Positions 54,945 through 64,000 of a DNA stretch of 64,000 nt are shown in pieces. The stretch is from Corbicula japonica (taxonomy: Eukaryota > Mollusca > Bivalvia > Venerida > Cyrenidae): contig JAZAYU010000011.1 in the NCBI GenBank assembly GCA_038501625.1, positions 10,362,849 to 10,426,848 of the forward strand, written 5' to 3'. The first letter of the stretch is position 1, and each line of letters begins with the position of its first letter. Under the pieces are notes generated by a model. It did not search any database. It saw nothing but the letters and a program-made list of their open reading frames with translations, and had not been told where the DNA came from. Made by a program: the position numbers and the translations under genes.

Positions 54945-55400
54945 AATTAACGCTTTGCTCCATATATACGACATTTATCACAGGGATGACCAGTGTAGAT
55001 CAAGATCAGCTGGTGCATCCTTCCCATCCCATCATGATCTACACTGTTTGCTTCGTGGTCAGAAATACCGTATAATGGGTTATTTTCGCGATCGAAAATG
55101 TTCGCGATTTTGCCATAATTTAAATTTTCGCGGTTGTAATTTTAGGCACACATTTTGAAACAATGAAATTATCCCTACCGCAAATTAAGTTGGGAAATTT
55201 TGGCGTTTATTATTTTCGCGAATTTACGACGGTCGCGAAAATAGCGAAAATATGTTCGCGAAAAAACCCATTATACGGTAATCTAATGAATCTAAAAGCA
55301 AACAGTGTAGACTATGATGAGATGGCACAGATGTGATGGCTCATCTACACTGTTTGCCCTGAGATAAAAGCGTATACTTGTATACATGGATTAAAGTGTT
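54945..55400. repeat. piggyBac-type MITE split by a mariner-type MITE
   Basis: Left part ttaacgctttgctccatata to ggtcagaaa (55065), right part atctaatgaatctaaaagc to about 55400. The family consensus ggtcagaaataacctaatgaa is rebuilt when the insertion is taken out. Confidence 0.75.
55068..55278. repeat. Tc1/mariner-type MITE nested in the above
   Basis: CCGTATAATGGGTTATTTTC at the left and its inverse AACCCATTATACGG at the right, flanked by TA (55066-55067, 55279-55280). Interior rich in TTTTCGCG words. Confidence 0.85.
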
Positions 55401-55635
55401 GCCCTTCCCTTCACATATACGCCTTTTGACACATGTGAGACCAGTGTAGACCCAGATCAGCCGGCACCCGTGCCTTCTGATCAGGTTCTGCACTGGTCGC
55501 ATTTTGGTCAGAATAACTTAATGATTAAAAAAACAAACAGTTCAGATCCTGATCAGACGGCAAGGATGTGCTGGCTGATCTGGATCTAGACTGTTCGCCC
55601 ATAAGATTAAAGTGTATATATGGATTAAAGTGTTT
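55400..55635. repeat. piggyBac-type MITE, intergenic
   Basis: cccttcccttcacatatacg at the left and mirrored arms gacccagatcagccggca and tgctggctgatctggatct. Right end worn (tatatggattaaagtg). Confidence 0.7.
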
Positions 55636-58033
55636 ATGTGTTTGATATTTATCATGCTTTCATCACGATAATGACAACCACAAACAAATGTATCAGTCAT
55701 ACGATAGTCTCAGCTTTTCTGGGCTGATTATAAATGCTTCTTTAACATGTATATGTGCTTTTTTTCTCTGTAAACGTAAATATGAAGATAGTTATTCGTT
55801 TTTGAATGGCTTATTGTTTTGAGGTGTTTGACTGTAGAGAAGCGCTTGGTTTTTGAAAGCTTTTTGCTTAACCATTTTATTTATAAAGTCTTAAGATTTT
55901 GGGAGAGTAAGAAGCGAATATATTGAAGAAAATATTCCTAAAATGTAAACAAGTTATTTAGGATTTGATTTTACCGTAAATATTAAACACAAGTAAGTTA
56001 ATCACTGTAATGCAGGTTTTCAAAGAAATGTAAATATCACTTGTTGTCAATGATGTTACGTTTCGAAGTCAGAAGAAAGTGATTTCGGGAGATTTGGGTA
56101 TTTTGCCAAACATTGTTATAGATAATGTACATAATTTTATATTATTTCTTCTGTTAACTCGGAAGGTTTTGTGTTTATGGTACTGCACTATCCTAGAGGC
56201 ACTTTGTGATAGTTTTCAAATTTATCAACATGTTCTCAAGTTTTTCTTTGTTAGAAAAATACAACGCCCTTAGTCAACTTTGCCCCTTATTCATTGGTAA
56301 AACAAAGAAAATTGGAAAGTTTTTGTGAATATTTTCAAGTACATTTAAAGTTAGCTTTATGCACCTTTCCTGTTGTATAACCAGTTTAGAAATAAGCTCA
56401 TTAACTTGTACGTTGAGTATTAAAGGTTTAAAAGTTTCTGTCATTTGTTTCTTGTGTTTTTACAAGCATCTGTTATCCTTGGCTCAAGGTTATACAACTG
56501 ATCTATGATCCTTGGTCAAGGTTATACATGTACAACTTATCTGTGGTCCTTGGCCCAAGGTTATTTCAGACAAAAATTCTGCTAAGTTCGACAACTAATG
56601 AGTTTGGTGCAGTCAGTTATTAGCTGGTTTTAAATCGGCTCTAGAGCTTTGAAACCATCATAAATCTAAAATGGGCTGGAATTTTATGGGTATTATCGAT
56701 TATTAGCCAGATCACAGCAGTCACTCCTGAGTTGCGGGACTTTAAGATGATTATTTCATCAAATCAGCACTGTCGGCTAGTCGCTGTAAAGGCGCTTTTG
56801 TGTATTATTTCTTAAAGTAAGCACTGTCAAAATGTAATGCCTTTATCTATTCGTAATACTATTTAGCCAAATCTGATGACCAGCTAGAAGATTGCTCCAG
56901 TCATTTGAGTTATGACCCTTTAATTGCATTTTTATATAAAATGAGCAGTGTTTTCAGATGTTCACATCAAAACCACAGCTTATCACATCCGAATCTGTTG
57001 ACTCGGCAAATAAGACGCGACACTATTATTGAACCCCGTTCATAAAAATCCTTAAAAAATTAAAACAATTACTGCTACATGCACCAGTAACGTCAAAATT
57101 CACATACAAGTTTTACTTGAGACACGTTCAGTTTTCGTTTTCAACTTCAATTACATAGCTTGTCAATCTGATTCCTGGCAAACCGGTAAAACATGCAGTT
57201 TCTTCTTTTTTTTTGAGCACAGCTTTACCTATAACTCAAGACCTCGGCAGATCAAAGTTAGTTATACCTTGCGAGAGGTCAAAATTCTGAACAATGAAAC
57301 TACTTCATACGTCATACTTGACTTAAAGATCAAAATGCTTGCAAAAAACTTATAAAAAAAATTTGGGAGATTTTTTCATACGGTTTAAATTTTAATAGAT
57401 GACGTGACCAATTGGCCCATTAAATGTCACACAATCGTCAACTTGGTTCAAAAACTAGGCCACCAGAGTTTAAACCGTCAATAAATGATCAGTGGTTTTT
57501 ATTAGATTATTCTCAAAGGAGCAACTAGCTATATTCATTTCAAATCGGTGCATTAATGTATTCGTGTTGTATTCGTACTTTTATTTGATATTGACACTAA
57601 GTTCACCATTTTAGATACTAGTAGTGCGCCTAGCGGGTGCACCTCCGTCATAAATCCGCTAGTGTTTTGCGAAAAACTTTACTGTTTGTTAACTGCAATA
57701 AAATTTCCATAAAGCAAAGATCAAGATAATCAAAATGGAGTTTGGTAGCCGTTTCTCAAAGCAATGTTATTTACAGATCAAATAATCGTATGTTGACTTT
57801 AAGTTGACTTAGCCCAGATTACAATACACACCCGAAAGGAGCAGTCGTAAGGCCAAAGCGAATACATGTATTATCTACAGGTAGTCAAAGAATCAGGTGT
57901 TAGCTGTAGATTAGCTCTTTTTTTGTTCGAAAAATCAAACGATCGTCTGCCCTTAAATGATATTTACGATGATCAAGTTTTCTTAATGACCGAAAAAAAA
58001 ATTGGATGGAAGTAACAGGGGTATTTAGGGAGA
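55636..58033. other. Intergenic stretch between the Tudor gene and the tetraspanin
   Basis: A small tandem repeat (ccttgg.caaggttat, three times) lies at about 56475-56565. No coding sequence, RNA gene or clear TATA box recognised. The tetraspanin promoter and 5' UTR should lie in its right part. Confidence 0.5.
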
Positions 58034-58271
58034 ATGTATTACAGACTCAGCACAAACGGAATATGGTCTACAGATTTCCGGCCCAGGCCGATAGCGGAGT
58101 ATTACCTGTATAATGGAAGCGGGCCACCTCAACCGGCTTCTGATTATCCTAGCGGGCCTGCAGCAGAAAACCGGAAAACGGAAGTTATACAGTGGAGTCA
58201 ACAGATGGCGGGCCACAAGCAGATGAATTATTTTTGGGAAAGCGCGTTTCATCACTCGTTGCGATCAGCAA
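58034..58271 (+). CDS. Tetraspanin exon 1: long N-terminal tail
   Basis: ATG at 58034 with an in-frame TAA at 58013-58015, so this Met is the earliest possible start. Seventy-nine codons rich in Pro, Ser, Tyr and polar residues, no membrane segment. Ends A|gtaagg (phase 1), matching the phase-1 acceptor of the TM1 exon. It could instead belong to a separate small transcript, but phase and order fit the tetraspanin. Confidence 0.68.
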
Positions 58272-61200
58272 GTAAGGATTCTTTATGATTTTGGTATGTT
58301 TGTTTTTTTACTTAGAAAAAGCGAACCCTTCATGGCCTGAGGCATAAACGGTTATTTAATTTGAGGTTAGCTTTTCTATTAATCTCCTTCGCAGAGTTGT
58401 CGTTTCTTACACTCACTTTACATCTCTGCAGAAGGCTCAATGTCAAGATTTTTGACCAAACTCGACAGCGTTATTTTATACAGTCATAATTATGAATTTG
58501 AAAGCTTGAGGTAAAACAAATGATAGAAATCTTCACTATCTTTCATTAAAACCGAAGAAACCCGAGTTATTGCAAATGTAAATGGTGAACTATTTCTCTT
58601 AGCTATAGTAAAAGCAGTTGAAAGTAGTCCCAGCCTATAACAGAGGTGAATGTAATGAGCCGATAGTGTAAGAGAGTGCTTTTCTATAGGCCTGATGTCC
58701 AAAGTAACTTCAATAACATTTATAAGAACAAGTGAACGCGTTTCAAACAAATACAGTTATTAATACATTTCTCTTTGATTACATATACATCATTCCTCAC
58801 ATAGCAAGTACACGAGACAACTTTAGTATTAAAAGAACAAAAAACAATGAAGTCGTAAGAACTATAGAAAAGGTGGAATGCAACAATTTGTTTCGTCTGT
58901 TTTGGAGTAACGATTGAGTGTGGTAGTATTTTGTACATTATCATTATTATGTACAACGTCTAAGTTCATTGATTCTCCTCCTCAATCATAACATCATCAT
59001 TGTAACGGTTAAGCTTTTAGATTATAATTCTACATTTAAGCATTCGCCGAATTATCATTTGCCCTAATATATTATGAGGGTGTATGCTAAACACATGCAC
59101 ACACGGAAAGAACGATGGTCAGAGTAAGACATGTAACGTATTCATCTGATGAGTTATAAAAGATGCCAAATTACCGACAAAGGCGGAAACTTATCCCGAC
59201 GAACCTTTTTGTTGTGTACGAGCGCATATTGTTACAAGATCACCTTGAGCTGGTCGCGGTAACCTTTTAGGACAAACTGCCAAAGAACATCTTTTATCAC
59301 ATAATCACAATCGTGTCGTTGTCATGAAAAAACAAAACAAAAAATCAATACATAAGTTTAGATTGAAGAAAACTTTGAACAGAAGGGTATTGTTATTTCA
59401 AAGATGTAAGTTTCCCTCGATAGAAATACCGTTCGAATTCCACGAAGGTGGTAGTAGAAGTAACGCTGCTATTAACAGCAACGCCAGCACAAGTTATATA
59501 TGAGAAAACGTTTAATTGACACTCGTTAGTGAAGGTTGACATGTTTATTAAAGAATTTATATTTGTAAGATGAATAAAATGTTCTCGATAGTTCTTTCTC
59601 TTCACCATATCGTGTATCCGCAAACCACTTGCTTCCTGTGATAGTGATAGAAAAAACTTCAGCAGCAGTGACTACATGTGACGCTCAATGCTTTGTGGTA
59701 AACGAAGACCCTGATCAAATTGCGAATTTACAATGTTTGGAAAATAATTTTAACTGTTTAATAGATACACCTTGAATATTTCTCTGGCAGAATGGCGAAC
59801 AGTGTAGACCCTGCGAATGCGGTTGATCTATGTCTACACTAGTCGCAAAGGGCATGTGCCCCATATGTCAAGGTGCGTCATATCCCTAAGTTATTGTTTA
59901 TTTTTCTAGCAAATGCAAGAAATTTAAGATACTAGGCCTCTGGTCAACTGTCAAAGCACTTGTAGATAAAACAAAAGCCGCAGTAACCCATCAAATTATA
60001 ATTTGAGGCGGAAATAAATAAAGAGCAAACATCAATAAATATTTTTGTTACAGTTATTGTTTTGACGTATGTACAAGTGTATTAATTGAATCACCTACAC
60101 TGTAGCGGTAACTTGAGGCCCCGGGGGTTCGATATTTGTTCAACTTTTCCGTGTCAGTATCTGTCAAATTAAGATTTGATAGCATGTCGTTAAGATAAGA
60201 AAATTAATTACCATTAAATACTTTAAATTAGTGGTAAATTGAAAACTGTTTCTTGGATTTAATACAAAATATCGTGGAATTAGATACGATTCTGGTACAA
60301 ATACGATGTCAAGTAAGTAGCTTAAATCTTTACTCTTTGTATGGTATTTGGAAATGTGTCGGTATTGCTGACCAGCTTGAATCTTTCTCCACTTAACAAT
60401 AATCGTAATGTTGATTTTCTCGTATTAATGAACCGGAGCAAAACTCTTTATGTGACGACCATTTCTCTTCTGCTAGCAAAAGGATTGAGAACCAACCAGT
60501 CAATGATAAGGTTGGACGAGACGCATAAATTGGAGTTTATATGGTGCGCCACAGGAGTGCCGACATATTAGTCATACTTGACAAATCGACTTATTTTGTA
60601 CAGATTTTTGTTTAAGATTGACAGATAACTGATATTATACATAGCACAAGTACCAAAGATAGAAGACTAGGTTAAATGGAGCCTGTTTATGAGGATGGCT
60701 TATGAATACACCATCCGAACATTCTCAAACTATGACGGAATTCAATTTCCGGCCAAACAAAATGGTCTCAAAATGCAATATTTAAGTTAATCGATCCCAT
60801 ATTTACTAATTTTTGATTCGTCAAAGTTACATCTACTGAGTATCGATCTTACATCAAGTCAGATCAGTGCCCAAGGTTAAAACTGAGCATGGAAACCAGT
60901 CTCAAATCTCAAGCATCTGATTGGCTGGAATGGCGACTTACTAGGTTGCTGTACTTGAACAGTTTATATATACTTTTACATGCAAAAGTGGTGTTGTATA
61001 AACTAGGTTGTTACATAAAGTAAGATTGATGCTTTTAAATTTGGAATTTAATGTTACACGAATAATGAATCGTCCAAAACGTACTTTCACTAGTTTACGT
61101 TAGATCGTATTCGCACATGAAACCATATTTGTTAACTTGTCCCAAATAACCTGATTCTGGTCTGAAAACAACGCATGTTATATATATATATTGTTGTTAT

Positions 61201-62264
61201 ATTGATCCTGATACAAAATATTTCTTTTCATTGGACCATTTGCATCAATACTAATTCTGAAATGAAAGCAGTTCTTTTTCAAGGTAGTTTGATAAATCAG
61301 TCAAATCCTTCACGAACACGGTGTTTTTATTTCAACGTTCTACGTCTTTTGTATCGTATTTCTGGTTGGTAATGCTCTTTTGTTAAAGTTATAAGATATT
61401 CTTTGTATTTTGTGTGTAAGACTAGTGTATGTATTTTCAGGGCGGGGTGACAAGACCACGACGGGGTGTAGCCAGTTCCTCAGATATGCTAATCTACTGT
61501 TTACTTTCGTAGTGTTTGTAAGTACCCTCTGATTTTCATGAAACTTTCATAAACACATGCTTGCGGGCATGTAAACGAGACCATCTATTAGAAATATTAT
61601 AACACCCAAATTCACAATCCGAATGATGCATATGTTCATCATTTTAAATAGGATTGTACCTTAGACATTTGTTAAAAATCACTTTTTGATAGTAAGGCCA
61701 AATAATACTGTAGTTATATTATACATGTATTCCATTATTATAAACTTAGAACGTTTCGATTCAACTTCAAGAGAATATTAAGTTTGATTCAAACTGCAGT
61801 TTATCTGTGGCTGAAATTACACCCAACCTCCAAATACAAGTAAATAACATAATGGATAAATTAGATCTATTTTATTTTACTGATTTAACCGTAGAATAAT
61901 TAGTAAAATTATAATATTATACTTGAAAAACAGATCTTGATAAAAACATTCTCAGATACTTCACTTATAATGTCAAATGTTTTTCTGTGACTTTCTTATT
62001 TAAAAATTGCAGAGAATTATGTAGAGAAATACGAACTGCGTTATTGCGAATTATTATTGTTATCAACATTTCACAAGAATGAATCAAAACTGTGTTAATG
62101 GAATTTTGCTAAACTGTTTGCCGATATCTACGGACATAATTATTTAATTGTTTGATGATGTTACAAAAATTGTTGCACCATATTTAGAAATGTCAAAAAG
62201 ATTAATGCTAGTGAAAGCGTTTCTTAAGGTGTAACGTGAAAGTAAAAGTGAAGATAAAATCGCT

Positions 62265-62304
<40 letters not shown>

Positions 62305-64000
62305 CGGGCTTCACTTAACTTCTATCTGAGGCTATTGTCAACGCTCATTTCTTAAAATTTAAGTAATGTCATGTATTAACGCATATAATTTCAGCTTGCT
62401 GGCGCAGGAATTTTAGGACTTGGTATTTACATCTTGGGCTCGGATTATGGTGCTAAACAGGTGTCGGAACTCCTCGGTAATGATCTGTACCAGATAGCAG
62501 CCTATGTGCTCATCAGCGCCGGGTCGGTCCTGGTCTTCATATCCATGTGCGGCTGCTGTGGAACCCTCCGAGAGAGCAAGATCATGCTAGGCTGTGTACG
62601 ATATTTATTTATTTAGCTTATTTTAAAACTTTCGTTCAAATTTATGCAATTCAAATTTGAATGCAAACTTGAATTGAACCAAATCCAACAATAATAAATG
62701 AGACATCAATCCTGTCTTTAAACGTAAATTCCCAGCAATAACAGCTGGAAAAACATTTAAGAGGTTATTGTAAAAATATCACGAGTGCATAATACTTTTG
62801 CACGAAGAAAATGATTATGTCAAATTTCTACATAATATATATTTTACATTACTTTATTGCAGGCGATTCAATATTATTCTTTTTTATAGATTTTTTTTCT
62901 TACAAATTGTAACTTCATTTTTAAGATATAGTTGCATCATAATGATCCTGTGCAAAAGTTACTTGGGGTCAAAAGTGTACAAAGACGATTGTTACCTACC
63001 GTAAGGTTGATCTAACTAGTACCTTTATCTTTTTCCAGTTTGTGTTTGCCATATCTGTTCTGGTGTTAGCCCTAGTCGCTGCAGCTGTTATGGTGTTTGT
63101 GTTCAGACAAAAGGTCGGTAATCTAAATAATATCCATCGTACAGTTGTACTTTGAAAAAAAAATCGTTTGTCTCGTGACATATCGATTAAAACTTGTCGA
63201 TTTCGGCACTTTAAACTCAACGTATTTCGTTGAATTTAAGTACAGTCCAATCTGTGCGGACAAAAACCACGTTTTATTTGACACATTGACTGATTTACAG
63301 AACAAATTCACATGTTAACAAAGACAAACTGCCTTCAAAGGCCGATGTTGTGTTTCCCCTAAGCCATCTTTGGAGACAGATTTTGAATAAATTTTACAAA
63401 GTGATCTGCTAGGATCAATTATAATGTCCAGCTTCGCTTCGGTTTGCTGATCGCTTGCATCTTAAAAAAATGTTTCGCTTTAACGTGGAATGTACCTTAA
63501 AAATATTTTCTACAAATCTGTAGAATTTGGTATCAAATGAAAGTTAAAGATATTTCTGATACGAAATGGACATTGATTTCGACAATAATTATCAATCCTT
63601 GTACTGTACATGACGTCGCAAACAACACCATCTACGCCCGTCTTTGACGGTCTGTAAATGGTCGTGAATCGCCGTGTTTTTCATCATTGACCCAAAAAAG
63701 TGACGCATAGAGTAAGTTTAACAATGTAGATCGATTTTGTCAGTGACTTCCTACGTGCTGATAGCAAAAACATGTCTTTGTGTTGTGTTCATTTTTCAGT
63801 GTCAGAATAATGTGATCTGATGGGACTGAGGCTAGTAAAATTATTGATACGAGTACTAGTACTTTTATGTGTGTTTAACTCTGTCAATATTTTACAATTT
63901 ATTTTAGATGGAGGGTGACATTATACATTCGATGGAGGGCGTGCTAATTAAGCAGTACGGGGTGGATCTAGAGCACAACACGGAGAATAGAATCGTCACA
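58034..64000 (+). CDS. Tetraspanin family protein, partial (five exons, 3' end outside window)
   Basis: Exons 58034-58271, 61441-61517, 62395-62595, 63039-63113 and 63908 to beyond 64000; all phases agree. Tetraspanins are four-pass membrane proteins that organise membrane microdomains. Visible: an N-terminal cytoplasmic tail of about 80 residues, TM1 across exons 2-3 (FLRYANLLFTFVVF then LAGAGILGLGIYILG), a small loop, TM2 ending in the family hallmark CGCCGTLRESKIMLGC, TM3 (FVFAISVLVLALVAAAVMVF), and the start of the large extracellular loop. The CCG motif and TM4 lie beyond the window. The N-terminal tail is far longer than the usual 10-25 residues. Which tetraspanin this is cannot be said from half the protein. 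Confidence 0.87.
58272..61440. other. Tetraspanin intron 1
   Basis: A half copy of the fold-back MITE lies at 60867-60938 (gtgcccaaggttaaaactgag, caaatctcaagcatctga). A trace of the piggyBac-type MITE is at about 59775-59870 (gaacagtgtagacc, tctacactagtcgc). Short ORFs here show no known protein. Confidence 0.5.
61441..61517 (+). CDS. Tetraspanin exon 2: start of TM1
   Basis: After gtattttcag. Phase 1 in, phase 0 out. RGDKTTTGCSQFLRYANLLF shows the Cys just before TM1 that is commonly palmitoylated, and the N-L-L-F pattern of tetraspanin TM1. Confidence 0.85.
61518..62394. other. Tetraspanin intron 2
   Basis: AT-rich intron with a 38-base G run at 62267-62304. Nothing else recognised. Confidence 0.5.
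62267..62304. repeat. G38 homopolymer
   Basis: Thirty-eight consecutive G, 90 bases before a coding exon. Could form G-quadruplexes; exact length is doubtful because sequencing of such runs is unreliable. Confidence 0.85.
62395..62595 (+). CDS. Tetraspanin exon 3: rest of TM1, small loop, TM2
   Basis: Sixty-seven codons, phase 0-0. Small extracellular loop GSDYGAKQVSELLGNDLYQI, then TM2 and the juxtamembrane CGCCGTLRESKIM that is diagnostic of the family. Confidence 0.92.
62596..63038. other. Tetraspanin intron 3
   Basis: Ordinary intron; nothing recognised. Confidence 0.5.
63039..63113 (+). CDS. Tetraspanin exon 4: TM3
   Basis: Twenty-five codons, phase 0-0, wholly hydrophobic until RQK at the end. 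Acceptor ctttttccag, donor gtcggt. Confidence 0.88.
63114..63907. other. Tetraspanin intron 4
   Basis: Ordinary AT-rich intron; nothing recognised. Confidence 0.5.
63908..64000 (+). CDS. Tetraspanin exon 5 (cut by window end)
   Basis: Begins after tttattttag in phase 0 and stays open to the last base. MEGDIIHSMEGVLIKQYGVD fits the first helix of the large extracellular loop. Confidence 0.8.
   Translation, partial: MEGDIIHSMEGVLIKQYGVDLEHNTENRIVT

Noticed and set aside
60341..60571. 76-codon plus-strand ORF in tetraspanin intron 1 as an exon
   Set aside because: No splice sites at its borders, no family resemblance, and the flanking exons already join in phase without it.

Overview
The window is invertebrate nuclear DNA, most likely from a bivalve mollusc. 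It is AT-rich, its genes are cut into small exons with GT/AG introns, and the introns are packed with non-LTR, hAT-like, Tc1/mariner-like, piggyBac-like and Helentron-like repeats of the kind known from clams and oysters. No prokaryotic feature is present. The species cannot be named from sequence alone.

Almost the whole window (1753-54568, + strand) is one giant gene whose 5' end lies before the window. I could chain 25 coding exons with matching splice phases. Together they give 11,718 coding bases, exactly 3,905 codons plus a stop. The protein reads, in order: one extended Tudor domain (exons 1-3); an FG/GW-rich glycine region (exon 4); seven CCHC zinc knuckles, one per exon (exons 5-11); a second FG/WG-rich stretch running without interruption into six extended Tudor domains in one 4.3-kb exon (exon 12); three more, increasingly degenerate, Tudor domains (exons 13-19); and a long acidic, repetitive, probably disordered tail with a RanBP2-like zinc finger and a second Cys-pair motif (exons 20-25). 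The N-terminal half resembles Vasa/GLH germ-granule helicases without the helicase. The Tudor half resembles Tudor/TDRD proteins that read dimethyl-arginine on PIWI and Vasa. The natural inference is a germ-granule (nuage) scaffold of the piRNA pathway.

A second gene starts at 58034 on the same strand and runs off the right end: a tetraspanin, with five exons visible (unusually long N-terminal tail, TM1, TM2 with its CCG motif, TM3, start of the large extracellular loop).

The introns hold the mobile DNA. Intron 1 carries a frameshifted non-LTR reverse transcriptase and two TIR elements with 7-8 bp target duplications. Intron 7 holds an 8.9-kb composite: a Helentron-like element with a subterminal inverted repeat and 3' hairpin, invaded by a 3.1-kb TIR element (4-bp duplication, with a possible spliced minus-strand gene) and by another Helentron-like element carrying about 21 copies of a 145-bp satellite. 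Further Helentron-like elements lie in introns 6, 9, 13 and 21. At least fourteen copies of a piggyBac-type (TTAA) MITE and six of a fold-back MITE are scattered through the introns and the intergenic gap.
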